From Alloalcanivorax dieselolei B5 (GTDB lineage Bacteria; Pseudomonadota; Gammaproteobacteria; Pseudomonadales; Alcanivoracaceae): 64,000 bases of DNA. The stretch's first letter is position 1; each line of letters starts with the position of its first letter. The stretch is from positions 2,852,001-2,916,000 of the forward strand of contig NC_018691.1 in the NCBI RefSeq assembly GCF_000300005.1, given 5' to 3'. The position numbers and the translations under genes are program-made. Below the pieces are notes generated by a model. The model had not been told where the DNA came from and did not search any database. It worked only from the letters and a program-made list of their open reading frames with translations. Shown here piece by piece: positions 53,627 to 62,815 of the stretch.

Positions 53627-55540
53627 CTAGCTGCTTTTCACCTGCCCCCGGCTACGCAGCCACATCAGCACCGCCAGCACGATCGCCGCGGCCTGAGCCA
53701 ATGCCCCCTGAATGGTGGGGAAGAAGCCCAGCCATTCAATGGTTGGCAACGGCAGATAGCGGGCGTTCAGGATACCGGCTTCCTGCAGCGCGGCCACGCC
53801 CTTGCCGAGCAGGATCACCGACAATACCAGCAGCACCAGACTGGTGGCCTTGAAGAACAGCCCCAGCGGCAGCTTCATGCCGATGCGGAAGATCAACACA
53901 CAGACCACGGCCAGGGCCACCACGGCGGCGCCGAAGCCATAGAACAGGTAGGACTGGGTCGCCGCGGTCACCTGGGTCCACAGCGCCTGGTAGAACAGGA
54001 TGGTTTCGAACATCTCGCGGTACACGGAGATGAACGACACCACCGCCAGGGCCCATACCGTGCCGCCATCCAGAGCACTGTCGACCTTGTTCTTGATGTA
54101 ACCCAGCCACTTCTGGCTCTGGCTGTTGTTGTGCATCCAGAAACCGACGTAGAACAGAATCACGGCGGCGGCGATACCGGCCACGCCCTCGGTGATTTCC
54201 CGGGTGGCGCCGCTCAGGTTGATCAGGGTGGAAGCCACGTACCAGGTGGCGATACCGGCTACCAGAGCCAGTATCCAGCCGTAATGAATATAACGGGTGG
54301 CGGTCTTGGCGTCGGCCTTGCGGGTGAAGGTCAGCAACGCGGCGATGATCAGCAGCGCTTCCAGCCCTTCCCGGAACAGGATGAAGAAACTGGCGGAGAA
54401 GGTGGCGGCGGCGCTCAGGCCATCACCGCTGAGGATGTCCTCCGCTTCCTGCAGACCGGCGCGGGCCTGATCCACCCGGTCACTGACTTCCGCTTCCGGC
54501 AGGCCACGCTCGATGCCTTCGCGCACGGCCATGAAGCGGCGTTCGATGCCACGCATGACGGCCGGGTCCACGGCGGAGAGCTGCTGCTCGATCATTTCAA
54601 AGCCGTCCAGGTAGGCGGACAGCGCGGCGGCGCGGGCGGCGCCGGTATCGCCGGCGGCATAGGCCTGCTCGGCCTCCGACAGCTTGCCGTCACTGATCTC
54701 GATGAAGCGGTTCTGGCTGAACAGCGCCTTGGGCTCGGTACGCAGGTAACCGGCGGCGTCATAGGCTTCGTCACCAAGCTGATTGCGCACGTCTTCCGGC
54801 GCCTTGGCGATCACCGCGTCCAGGGTCAGCGCGGTTTTCAGTTCCTGCTCATTGTTGATGGCGGTCTTGCCGCTGGCGGCCATGTCCGGGGTCACCGCCA
54901 TGCTGCCGACATAGAAGGCCAGCGCCCAGCGGTCGGCTTCACTCAGGGTCTCTTCATAGGCGGCCATGCCGGTGCCTTCCACACCGCCGGTGATGGTGGT
55001 GTACAGCCCCAGCAGGGAACGGCCTTCGTAACGGGCCAGTTCATGGAAATCGGTGGGCGCCGGCTCCAGCGCGGCGCCGGCGGCGCCATCACCGCGCCCT
55101 TCGGCGCCGTGACACAGGGCACAGGTGCTTTGATAAACCTCCGCGGCCCGCGCCATATCCGGCGCCGCCTTGGGCATCACCGGGATGCCGTAGACGTCCA
55201 CCAGGGTACCGCGTATGGACTGGGCCAGGGCTTTCACCTCGGCCTCCGGTGCCTTGTCGGCCACCGCCTGTTGCAGTGCGGCGGCCTGCTCCAGCAGGGT
55301 GTCCCGGCCTTCCACGTCGTCGAGTTGACCGATCCCTTCATGCAGCAGACGGGAGAACTCTTCCATCTCCGCGTATTCTTCGTCGCTGACGATGGTGCCG
55401 TCCTGCACCGCATTGATGTAGTCGGCGCCGACGTACTCCACCAATTGCACCAAAGCGGTCTGGGAGGCGGCCTGAGCCAGGGGTGACAGCAAAAACAGTA
55501 CAACGAAAGCGCTCAGCCAGCGCTGAAGGGTTCTGGTCAT
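53627..55540 (-). CDS. FTR1-family iron permease with periplasmic cytochrome c domain
   Basis: 637 residues. Signal peptide (LSAFVVLFLLSPLAQA|A), a helical periplasmic part, a class I cytochrome c with C140-A-L-C143-H144 (STCALCHGAEGRGDG) and a Met-ligand region (EGTGMAAYEETLSE), then a second helical part. The C-terminal ~260 residues form the FTR1 permease with about seven membrane segments and its two REXXE motifs, REGLE (about residue 385) and REMFE. This combination oxidises Fe(II) and imports iron across the inner membrane. ATG 55540 starts the signal peptide; the frame upstream of it is not coding. A Fur-like site lies upstream. Confidence 0.92.
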   Translation of the reverse strand: MTRTLQRWLSAFVVLFLLSPLAQAASQTALVQLVEYVGADYINAVQDGTIVSDEEYAEMEEFSRLLHEGIGQLDDVEGRDTLLEQAAALQQAVADKAPEAEVKALAQSIRGTLVDVYGIPVMPKAAPDMARAAEVYQSTCALCHGAEGRGDGAAGAALEPAPTDFHELARYEGRSLLGLYTTITGGVEGTGMAAYEETLSEADRWALAFYVGSMAVTPDMAASGKTAINNEQELKTALTLDAVIAKAPEDVRNQLGDEAYDAAGYLRTEPKALFSQNRFIEISDGKLSEAEQAYAAGDTGAARAAALSAYLDGFEMIEQQLSAVDPAVMRGIERRFMAVREGIERGLPEAEVSDRVDQARAGLQEAEDILSGDGLSAAATFSASFFILFREGLEALLIIAALLTFTRKADAKTATRYIHYGWILALVAGIATWYVASTLINLSGATREITEGVAGIAAAVILFYVGFWMHNNSQSQKWLGYIKNKVDSALDGGTVWALAVVSFISVYREMFETILFYQALWTQVTAATQSYLFYGFGAAVVALAVVCVLIFRIGMKLPLGLFFKATSLVLLVLSVILLGKGVAALQEAGILNARYLPLPTIEWLGFFPTIQGALAQAAAIVLAVLMWLRSRGQVKSS

Positions 55541-55563
55541 GAGATAAGGAGCCCGATAGAAAG

Positions 55564-55582
55564 CAGAATTATTCTCATTTAT
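55564..55582 (-). promoter_or_regulatory. Fur-box-like site upstream of the iron permease
   Basis: Minus strand TAAATGAGAATAATTCTGC lies about 24 bases before the start codon. It resembles the Fur consensus in the AATGAGAATAATT core, so iron repression is likely. Confidence 0.65.
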
Positions 55583-55644
55583 GGTCGCGCTCCGATGGGC
55601 AAAAGTCAAAGTGTTCTTCTCTGCTTTGCGATCTTTACTTTGGC

Positions 55645-56313
55645 TTATCCCACGGTGAAGGCCAGAATCTTGCTGATGTGCGCCTGGGGGCGGCCGGATT
55701 CCTTTTGCCACTGATTGAACGCGGCCTGGGCGGCGGCCTGATCGCGCTGGCTGACCGGCGGCTTGTCGATGATACGGTGGGACTTGAGCACGGCGATGAC
55801 ATCGTTGGTGGGATACCAGGTATCGCGGCCGACCATGCGCAGAAAGGCGGCGCCGGAATTGCCGCCAAGCTGTTTGCCGCGCTTCTTCAGCAACTGCCAC
55901 ATGCCGACGGTGTCCTCCTCGGGCCAGCCGGCCAGCCAGCGCCCTACTCCGCCGTATTCCTTGCGCAGATCCAGCACCAGTTGCGCATTATGGCGAATCG
56001 CTTTCATCTTGCCCCAGTGCCGGATCAGACGGGTGTCCTGCATGCGCTCTTCCAGCATGGTGTCGGGCATCAGCACCAGTTTCTCCGGGTCGAAGCCGAA
56101 GAACGCCTGCTCGAACGCCGGCCATTTGGCGTCCACCAGACGGTGAGTAAGACCGGCCCGGAACACACGGCGGGTCATGGCGGAGAAGTAAAAGGCATCG
56201 TCCGGTTTACGCAATTGCGCCGGCGTTTTCACTTCCGGCAGCGCCGCCTCCACCGCTTTGAGGCCGCCCTTGCGGTTGACCGCCAGGGCCATCAGTTCCT
56301 CGAACTTGATCAT
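55645..56313 (-). CDS. DNA-3-methyladenine glycosylase I-like protein
   Basis: 222 residues. Helical, of the Tag/AlkA-like HhH group: DAFYFSAMTRRVFRAGLTHRLVDAKWPAFEQAFFGFDPEKL and MQDTRLIRHWGKMKAIRHNAQLVLDL are typical of this family, and LGGNSGAAFLRMVGRDTWYPTNDVIAVLKSHRII holds the conserved end with Asp near the catalytic region. Probably removes alkylated bases. Gap of about 100 bases to the iron permease. Confidence 0.82.
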   Translation of the reverse strand: MIKFEELMALAVNRKGGLKAVEAALPEVKTPAQLRKPDDAFYFSAMTRRVFRAGLTHRLVDAKWPAFEQAFFGFDPEKLVLMPDTMLEERMQDTRLIRHWGKMKAIRHNAQLVLDLRKEYGGVGRWLAGWPEEDTVGMWQLLKKRGKQLGGNSGAAFLRMVGRDTWYPTNDVIAVLKSHRIIDKPPVSQRDQAAAQAAFNQWQKESGRPQAHISKILAFTVG

Positions 56314-56420
56314 GGTATTGCTTCTCCTTTTTGGGGCCGCCCCTTCATATACAGCATTTCCACGCCCATGTAGAATCGGTTCCCATTCTTCTGTTGCGCG
56401 GATCAGGGCGAGAGATCTCC

Positions 56421-57650
56421 ATGAGCGGTTATCCTTTCAGGATCGGTAAGTCGGACAAACTCAACGGTGTTTGCTATGACATTCGCGGTCCGGTGCTGCG
56501 TGAAGCGCATCGGCTCGAGGATGAAGGCCACCGGGTGATCAAACTGAACATCGGCAACCCCGCGCCGTTCAGTTTCGAGGCACCGGAAGAACTGCTCCAG
56601 GATGTGATCCATAATCTGCCCGACGCCACCGGCTATTGCCACTCCAAAGGCCTGTTCCCGGCCCGCAAGGCGGTGATGCAGTACAGCCAGACCAAGGGCA
56701 TTCAGGATGTCTCGGTGGACGACATCATTATCGGCAACGGCGTCTCCGAGCTGATCGTGATGGCCATGCAGGCCCTGCTCAACAACGGCGATGAGGTGCT
56801 GCTGCCGGCGCCGGACTATCCGCTGTGGACCGCCGCGGTGCGGCTCTCCGGCGGCAACCCGGTGCATTACCTGTGCGACGAAAAGCAGGACTGGCACCCG
56901 GCCCTGGACGATCTGCGCTCGAAAATCACCGACCGCACCCGCGCCCTGGTGATCATCAACCCGAACAATCCCACCGGCGCCAACTATGACCGCGCGTTGC
57001 TGGAAGACATGCTGCAGATCGCCCGCGAACACAACCTGATCGTGTTCGCCGACGAAATCTACGACAAGATTCTCTACGACGAAGAGAAACACACCTCCAT
57101 CGCTTCCCTGGCGGACGACCTGCTGTTCATTACCTTCAACGGCCTGTCCAAGAACTACCGCGCCGCCGGCTTCCGCTCCGGCTGGATGATCATCTCCGGC
57201 GCCAAACATCTGGCGGACAGCTACATTGAGGGTCTGGAGATGCTGGCCAGTATGCGCCTGTGCGCCAATGTGCCCAGCCAGAACGCGATCCAGGCGGCGC
57301 TGGGGGGCTACCAGAGCATCGATGATCTGGTGGCGCCGGGCGGGCGGCTGTGCCGGCAGCGGGACATTGCCTGGGACATGCTCAGTGCCATTCCCGGGGT
57401 CAGTTGCGTCAAGCCCAAGTCCGCCCTTTACCTGTTCCCACGGCTGGACCCGAAGGTGTTCCCGTTCCAGGATGACGAGGCCTTTGCCCTGGATCTGCTG
57501 CGCGAGGAGCACGTGCTGATCGTTCAGGGCACGGCCTTCAACTGGCCGGATCCGGACCACTTCCGGGTGGTGTTCCTGCCCCGGGTGGACGACCTGGAAG
57601 ACTCCATCGGCCGCATCGCCCGCTATCTGGATCGCATTCGCAAGAAGTAG
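56421..57650 (+). CDS. alaA: Alanine aminotransferase AlaA-type (class I PLP)
   Basis: 409 residues. YfbQ/AlaA family: SDKLNGVCYDIRGPVLREAHRLEDEGHRVIKLNIGNPAPF, LLPAPDYPLWTAAVRLSGG, INPNNPTGANYD (Asn/Pro motif), FADEIYDKILYD (Asp211 holds the PLP nitrogen), FNGLSKNYRAAGFRSGW (Lys244 binds PLP). It makes alanine from pyruvate with glutamate. The start at 56421 fits the family N-terminus MSGYPFRIGKSDKL; the longer frame is not used. A REP pair follows. Confidence 0.93.
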   Translation: MSGYPFRIGKSDKLNGVCYDIRGPVLREAHRLEDEGHRVIKLNIGNPAPFSFEAPEELLQDVIHNLPDATGYCHSKGLFPARKAVMQYSQTKGIQDVSVDDIIIGNGVSELIVMAMQALLNNGDEVLLPAPDYPLWTAAVRLSGGNPVHYLCDEKQDWHPALDDLRSKITDRTRALVIINPNNPTGANYDRALLEDMLQIAREHNLIVFADEIYDKILYDEEKHTSIASLADDLLFITFNGLSKNYRAAGFRSGWMIISGAKHLADSYIEGLEMLASMRLCANVPSQNAIQAALGGYQSIDDLVAPGGRLCRQRDIAWDMLSAIPGVSCVKPKSALYLFPRLDPKVFPFQDDEAFALDLLREEHVLIVQGTAFNWPDPDHFRVVFLPRVDDLEDSIGRIARYLDRIRKK

Positions 57651-57664
57651 AGGACGACGACTCA

Positions 57665-57750
57665 CCGTAGGAGCCTGCCCTGCAGGCGAATGGTTTTGCC
57701 TTCCCCACCACCATTCGCCTGCAGGGCAGGCTCCTACAGCGGCTTCGTAG
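57665..57750. repeat. REP-like inverted pair after alaA
   Basis: CGTAGGAGCCTGCCCTGCAGGCGAATGG facing CCATTCGCCTGCAGGGCAGGCTCCTACAGCGGC. Both arms have the GCCTGC/GCAGGC stem. Confidence 0.88.
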
Positions 57751-57753
57751 TAC

Positions 57754-58680
57754 TCATGTGAGAGCCGGCCGCCGATAACGATAGTGCAGCACTTTCAATG
57801 CCGGCTCCGCGGCTTCATCGAAGCCCGGCGCTCCCGGTAGTACCGCCTCCAGAACGGCGCCCGGCAATCGCTCCGCCACCCGCGCCTCGATCCAGTCCCG
57901 TCCCAGCCAGGGCGCGTTCAGACACACCAGCAATTCCGCCTCCGGCGCCAGCAGCTTGGACAGCCGCTCCAGCACCTTGGGATAGTCCTTCTCCACCATG
58001 AAACTGCCGCGCTGGGCGCTGGGCGGGTCCACCACGATCAGGTCATAGCGGCCCAGGCTGTGCAGCTTTTTCCAGCTGCGGAAAATATTGTGCGGCAGAT
58101 AGTGCACGCGGGCGTCGGCGAAGCCGTTGGCGACCTGGTTCTCCCGCCCCAGGGCCAGCGCCGGCGCGGACAGATCGATGTTCACCACCGATTCGGCGCC
58201 GCCGGCCAGCGCCGCCAGCGAGAAGGCGCAGGTGAAACTGAACAGATTCAGCACTGTCTTGCCCGCCGCCCGCTCCCGCAGCCAGCTCCGCCCCGGCGCC
58301 ATATCGGCGAAGAACCCCAGATTCTGGCCCCGTTCAAAATCCAGCCGGTAACGCAGGCCCGCTTCATGGGCCCAGTGCGGTTCCGGCACGGCGCCGGTGA
58401 TTACCCGGGTCAGGGCCGGTCGGCGATGACGATGCTGAAACACCAGGGTGTCACAACCCAGCTCCGGCAGCGCCGCCCGCAGCCGCTGTTCCAGCGCCTC
58501 CAGAGTGGCGGCGTCGTAGTCGTCGAACAGGGTCGCCATCAACACCGGCGGAAAGCGGTCAAGAGTCAGCCCCTCCCAGCCGGGCAGGGTTTTGCCACGC
58601 CCGTGAAAGAGGCGGTGCCGGTGGTCCTTCGGGGGAACCAAATAGGGATCGAGCTGGTCAATGGAATGGGAGTGGGTCAT
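57754..58680 (-). CDS. SAM-dependent methyltransferase (RlmI-like)
   Basis: 308 residues. The Rossmann core is clear: KTVLNLFSFTCAFSLAALAGGAESVVNIDLSAPALALGRENQVANG and the NPPY-like DLIVVDPPSAQRGSFMVEKDY. The order of motifs is as in class I rRNA cytosine methyltransferases of the RlmI/RlmK type, but without the PUA domain, so the substrate could be rRNA or protein. ATG at 58680 is preferred over the longer frame (58797). Confidence 0.82.
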   Translation of the reverse strand: MTHSHSIDQLDPYLVPPKDHRHRLFHGRGKTLPGWEGLTLDRFPPVLMATLFDDYDAATLEALEQRLRAALPELGCDTLVFQHRHRRPALTRVITGAVPEPHWAHEAGLRYRLDFERGQNLGFFADMAPGRSWLRERAAGKTVLNLFSFTCAFSLAALAGGAESVVNIDLSAPALALGRENQVANGFADARVHYLPHNIFRSWKKLHSLGRYDLIVVDPPSAQRGSFMVEKDYPKVLERLSKLLAPEAELLVCLNAPWLGRDWIEARVAERLPGAVLEAVLPGAPGFDEAAEPALKVLHYRYRRPALT

Positions 58681-58868
58681 AGCCTGGGCATTCGCAGTCA
58701 CGCCGGGAAAAGCGGGAGTATTCCGCTGCCGGACCTTGAAGGCAACCGCCCTGCCCCCATTTTCCATTGAAGTTTGCTCGATGTGGGGGCCCTCCACGTC
58801 GGGTACGCTGGTGTCCGGGCATCGGACCCATCAGGGCCAACAACATCAGTCAGTGGAGAAACATACCG

Positions 58869-59765
58869 ATGATGCGCATTGCGCTTTTCCTGCTCACTAA
58901 CCTGGCGGTTATCGTGGTCGCCAGCATTACTTTGAGCCTGTTGGGGGTGAATTCCTACCTGGCGCAAAGTGGCAGCGGGTTGGATCTGACCAATTTGCTG
59001 ATTTTCAGTGCTGTCTTTGGCTTCGCCGGCTCGCTCATTTCCCTGCTCATTTCCAAGCCGATGGCGAAATGGTCCGCCAAGGTGCAAGTGATTGAGCAGC
59101 CCAGCAACGACGCCGAGCGCTGGCTGCTGGCCACCGTCGATGAGCTGTCCCGGAAAGCGGGCATCAAGATGCCGGAAGTGGGTATCTTTCCCGCCCAGCA
59201 ATCCAACGCCTTCGCCACCGGCTGGAACAAGAACGCCGCTCTGGTGGCGGTATCCCAGGGGCTGTTGCAACGCTTCCGCCCCGAGGAAGCCCGCGCGGTA
59301 CTGGCCCATGAAATCGGCCACGTGGCCAATGGCGACATGATCACCCTCAGCCTGATCCAGGGCGTGGTCAACACCTTCGTCATCTTCGCCGCCCGGGTGG
59401 TGGGCTACGTGATCGACAGCTTCCTGCGCCGCGACGGCCAGGGCGGCCTGGGCTTCGGCTACTACATCGTGGTATTCGTGGCGGAGATCATCTTCGGTAT
59501 CGCCGCCAGCGTCATCGTCATGTGGTTCTCCCGCTTCCGTGAGTACCGCGCCGATGCCTCCGGCGCCCAGCTGGCGGACCGCCGCGACATGATCGCCGCT
59601 CTGCAACGGCTGAAAGCGGAATCCGAAGTACCGAACCAGATGCCCGACAGTCTGGTGGCGTTCGGTATCAACAGCGGCGTGCGCCGGGGGCTCTCCGCGC
59701 TGTTCCGCTCGCACCCGCCGCTGGATGATCGGATCCAGGCGCTGAGCGATAAGCGCTACGGTTAG
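58869..59765 (+). CDS. htpX: Membrane zinc protease HtpX
   Basis: 298 residues, the usual length. Two N-terminal membrane segments ([22 protein letters not shown] and a second at ~42-62), the HEIGH motif (H147, E148, H151), then two more segments, and [16 protein letters not shown] with Glu225 as the third ligand. Degrades misfolded inner-membrane proteins. GGAG lies upstream of the ATG ATG pair at 58869. Confidence 0.96.
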   Translation: MMRIALFLLTNLAVIVVASITLSLLGVNSYLAQSGSGLDLTNLLIFSAVFGFAGSLISLLISKPMAKWSAKVQVIEQPSNDAERWLLATVDELSRKAGIKMPEVGIFPAQQSNAFATGWNKNAALVAVSQGLLQRFRPEEARAVLAHEIGHVANGDMITLSLIQGVVNTFVIFAARVVGYVIDSFLRRDGQGGLGFGYYIVVFVAEIIFGIAASVIVMWFSRFREYRADASGAQLADRRDMIAALQRLKAESEVPNQMPDSLVAFGINSGVRRGLSALFRSHPPLDDRIQALSDKRYG

Positions 59766-59787
59766 GGCCACCTACCCCGCGGAGAAG

Positions 59788-59870
59788 ACTACGAAGCCGC
59801 TGTGGGAGCTTGCCTGCAAGCGAATTGGGCGTGTTACCCATGAATTCGCTTGCAAGGCAAGCTCCTACAG
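59788..59870. repeat. REP-like inverted pair after htpX
   Basis: ACTACGAAGCCGCTGTGGGAGCTTGCCTGCAAGCGAATT facing AATTCGCTTGCAAGGCAAGCTCCTACAG. GCTTGC stems. Confidence 0.85.
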
Positions 59871-59979
59871 CAGCCCTGTAGCGGCCTCTGAGTTCATATT
59901 CCAGGGCCAACCCGCCCCTCCTTTTCCACTTCCCCGCCTGCCCCGCTCCGTGTAGGGTGTCGCTTATATAACTACTAAC

Positions 59980-61137
59980 ATGCCTCGGCATCCCGGCCTT
60001 TTCGCCCTGGGTGACCATTGGCCGCTGTCTTTGAGTCGACATTCATTGGAACCCGGTTTTCGTTTGCTACCCCGGGATCACCCGGATCGGGCCCTGCGCC
60101 TGCGCCGCCTGCTGATGGCGGTGTACTCCTATTTGCTGATGTGGGGCGGGCTGGCGATCGGCACCAGACTGGGCGCGGTGGCGCCGGATCTGCCTCATCT
60201 GCCTTTATTACTGGTCCTGCTGGCGGTCAACGCGGTGTTTTTCGTGATCATCCGCAGCGGTTACAGCGAGCGTTTCAAGGACCCCAGCCTGACCGTGGCG
60301 CAAATGCTGGCGGGCATCGCCATGATCACGCTGATTCTGCACTACGCACGGGAACTGCGCGGCGCCCTGCTGTGCTTGTACCTGATGCTGATGACCTTCG
60401 GTGTGTTCTCGATCCACCGGCGCCGGCAGATCGCCATGGCGCTGGTGGCGCAAAGCGCCTTCACCTTGCTGCTGATCTACGAATGGCTGCACCAGCCGGC
60501 TCAACGGCAGTTCACTCTGATGTTCGGTCACTGGGGTATTCTCGCCCTCACCCTGACCTGGTTCGTGTCCATGGGCAGCCACATTCAGAGCCTGCAACAG
60601 CGTTTCCGGGCTCAGCGCGAATCGCTGCTGCAAGCCCATGACCGGCTCGCGCGCATCGCCGTGCGCGACGAACTCACCGGTCTTTATAACCGCCGCCACT
60701 TTCTCGAACGGTTTGATGAAGAGCTGAGCCGGATCAGCCGGGAGCCGGCACCGCTGTATCTGGCGCTGGTGGACCTGGATCACTTCAAACCGGTCAACGA
60801 TACCTACGGGCATCAGGCCGGCGACGCGGTGCTGCAGCGATTCGCCAACGTCGCCAGCCACTGCCTGCGGCGCACCGATGTGCTGGCCCGCTACGGCGGT
60901 GAGGAATTCGCCATTCTGTTTCCACGCAGCCACCATGAGGCCTGCCTGGCGGCCATCACCCGGCTGCGCGAACGGTTCGCCGAGGCACGCTATGCCTTCG
61001 CCCCGGACCTGCGGGTGACCCTGTCCTGCGGCCTCGCCGCCTACCAGCCCGGCGACACCGCCCGCACCTTGCTGGAACGGGCCGACCAGGCCCTGTACCG
61101 GGCGAAATCCGAAGGCCGCAACCGGGTCAGCGGGTAG
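59980..61137 (+). CDS. Membrane-bound diguanylate cyclase (GGDEF)
   Basis: 385 residues. Five or six membrane segments (residues ~45-200), a short coiled linker (IQSLQQRFRAQRESLLQAHDRLARI), then the GGDEF domain (VRDELTGLYNRRHFLERFDEEL; VDLDHFKPVNDTYGHQAGD). The catalytic motif is YGGEEF (306-310). RRTD at 297-300 fits the inhibitory RxxD site five residues before it, so product feedback is likely. No EAL domain. The membrane part has no known sensor name. The start has no good ribosome site; an internal Met is possible. Confidence 0.92.
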   Translation: MPRHPGLFALGDHWPLSLSRHSLEPGFRLLPRDHPDRALRLRRLLMAVYSYLLMWGGLAIGTRLGAVAPDLPHLPLLLVLLAVNAVFFVIIRSGYSERFKDPSLTVAQMLAGIAMITLILHYARELRGALLCLYLMLMTFGVFSIHRRRQIAMALVAQSAFTLLLIYEWLHQPAQRQFTLMFGHWGILALTLTWFVSMGSHIQSLQQRFRAQRESLLQAHDRLARIAVRDELTGLYNRRHFLERFDEELSRISREPAPLYLALVDLDHFKPVNDTYGHQAGDAVLQRFANVASHCLRRTDVLARYGGEEFAILFPRSHHEACLAAITRLRERFAEARYAFAPDLRVTLSCGLAAYQPGDTARTLLERADQALYRAKSEGRNRVSG

Positions 61138-61197
61138 GTACATGGCGCTTCCATCCGTGGCGCAAACCGGTATCCTTGCCCGCATGTGGAGGAATCT

Positions 61198-61743
61198 ATG
61201 AGCGATGTCAGCAACCCGAGTCTCAAGCAAACCATCGAAGGGCATTTCGCCAGTGAGGGCGAGGACGCCCCTACCTGGGTGGAAATTCATGGCCTGACCT
61301 GCGCCCTGGCGGTGGGGCCTTATGGGGGGCCGGAGGATTTCGTCACCGCCCTGGAGAGCGAGCTGCCGGAGCCGGTCCTGGAGGCTCTGGTGTCACTGCG
61401 CGGCCGTCTGCTGACCGGCCTGTATAACGGTGAACGCACTACTCTGCCGTGCCTGCTGGATCCGTACCGGGAAGAGGATGGCAATGATCTGGCCAGTTGG
61501 TGCGCGGGGTTTCTTGCCGGCGTGTTCCTGCGCGAGGAAGACTGGTATCAGGATCACGAAGACACCATGGCCAACTGGCTGCTGCCGGTGGTGTTGATCT
61601 CCGGCGTGGACGAGGACCCGTCCCTGGACGAACTGTGGGAAAACTCCGCCGTGGTAAGACAAATGGCCACCGGCCTGCCGGACCTGCTGGAAGAACTGGT
61701 GCTGCACTTTCATGGCAGCGGCATATCCCCGGAGAATAGTTAA
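61198..61743 (+). CDS. UPF0149 (YgfB/YecA-like) family protein
   Basis: 181 residues. TWVEIHGLTCALAVGP and DLASWCAGFLAGVFLREEDW are the standard UPF0149 motifs. Acidic and helical. Its role is not clear in most organisms. GGAGGA lies 5 bases before ATG 61198, so the earlier in-frame start at 61186 is rejected. It follows the diguanylate cyclase by 60 bases. Confidence 0.88.
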   Translation: MSDVSNPSLKQTIEGHFASEGEDAPTWVEIHGLTCALAVGPYGGPEDFVTALESELPEPVLEALVSLRGRLLTGLYNGERTTLPCLLDPYREEDGNDLASWCAGFLAGVFLREEDWYQDHEDTMANWLLPVVLISGVDEDPSLDELWENSAVVRQMATGLPDLLEELVLHFHGSGISPENS

Positions 61744-61752
61744 TTCTTTAGC

Positions 61753-61830
61753 ACCGTAGGAGCCTGCCCTGCAGGCGAACATCCCCGTCTTCAAGCGCCC
61801 GGTAATTCGCCTGCAGGGCAGGCTCCTACA
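61753..61830. repeat. REP-like inverted pair overlapping a stop codon
   Basis: CCGTAGGAGCCTGCCCTGCAGGCGAA facing AATTCGCCTGCAGGGCAGGCTCCTACA. Its last bases contain CTA (61826-61828), the TAG stop of the next minus-strand gene. Confidence 0.88.
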
Positions 61831-62593
61831 AAAATTCCGGTGTCTGCTCTTCCGCTCTTTCCCCGCCCATCCGGTAACAATCGTCCAGCGCCAGCAGGTA
61901 GTATTCCAGCCCGCGGCGGGCGGCGGCGAAGGCGCGGCGGCGGGATTCCGGGTCGATCGCCAGGCGTTTGATCAGTTCCATGGCTTCGTGGGGATGGGCG
62001 TCGTCGTAGCTGGCATGGGCGCGTAACCAGGCCATGGTGTGCCGGTTGATCCGCGCCACGCCCTGCTCCGCGTAATGGGTCATGCCTTTCACCACGCGCT
62101 GACTCCATTCGCCGGTGGCCCACTCGATGGCCAGGTTGGTGGCGGCGATGCTTTCTTCCAGCGTGCCGCGCTCGCCGACGGACCAGAGGTAATGGTTCAC
62201 CGCGTCCATGGCGGCGGGCGGCACGGTGTTCTCCAGGATGGATTGATCGATGCCGAAGCCGGCGGCCCAGTCCTGATACCAATAGGCGTGCCGCTGCTCC
62301 ACCTTGATGTTACCGATCAGCCAGTTCTTGCTTTCCTCGTGACCGGGGAAAATGCCCGGCCGGGTTTTGGCCAATGCCAGGCCCATGTATTTGGGGAAAT
62401 TTTCCACCAAGGGGTAGAAGTGCAGCAGCGCGTCACGGAACCGCTCCGGTGCCAAAGTCCCCTCGCCCATTTCCACGAACAACGGATGCTCAACCACCTG
62501 GTCCTTGTAGGGCACCAGCGCCTGCCAAAAACGTTGCGCCCAGGGTTCGTGTCCGGTGAGTTGCAGAGCTTCCTTATAACGCGCGACGGACAT
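61826..62593 (-). CDS. TenA/PqqC/CADD-like oxidase
   Basis: 255 residues, all-helical. HPLFVEMGEGTLAPERFRDALLHFYPLVENFPKYMGLAL, EQRHAYWYQDWAAGFGI, ATNLAIEWATGEWS, and SYDDAHPHEAMELIKRLA match the haem-oxygenase-like fold with His/Glu positions that could hold a di-metal centre, as in CADD and related enzymes. Function unknown; pABA-synthesis-like or a redox role are both possible. ATG 62593 is set by GGGGAAAGC. Its stop codon is contributed by the REP element downstream. Confidence 0.8.
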   Translation of the reverse strand: MSVARYKEALQLTGHEPWAQRFWQALVPYKDQVVEHPLFVEMGEGTLAPERFRDALLHFYPLVENFPKYMGLALAKTRPGIFPGHEESKNWLIGNIKVEQRHAYWYQDWAAGFGIDQSILENTVPPAAMDAVNHYLWSVGERGTLEESIAATNLAIEWATGEWSQRVVKGMTHYAEQGVARINRHTMAWLRAHASYDDAHPHEAMELIKRLAIDPESRRRAFAAARRGLEYYLLALDDCYRMGGERAEEQTPEFL

Positions 62594-62698
62594 GCTTTCC
62601 CCTTTTGTCGGATCCGTTCCCGTGATCATCGAGGCATAAAGCCTACTGCGCTCTTGGTGGTTGTGCCAGTGACGAGACATGAATTGAAAAGATCGCTA

Positions 62699-62786
62699 CA
62701 AGGCCGCTGTAGGAGCTTGCCCTGCAAGCGAATTGTGCTGTGCCCCAAGAATTCGCTTGCAGGGCAAGCTCCTACAGCGGCTTCGT
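62699..62786. repeat. REP-like inverted pair
   Basis: AAGGCCGCTGTAGGAGCTTGCCCTGCAAGCGAATT facing its complement, ending GCGGCTTCGT. GCTTGC stems; near-perfect, 15-20 base loop. It lies between two minus-strand genes. Confidence 0.88.
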
Positions 62787-62815
62787 GGTGCTTTCCCTTG
62801 GGTGCCCGATAAGAG

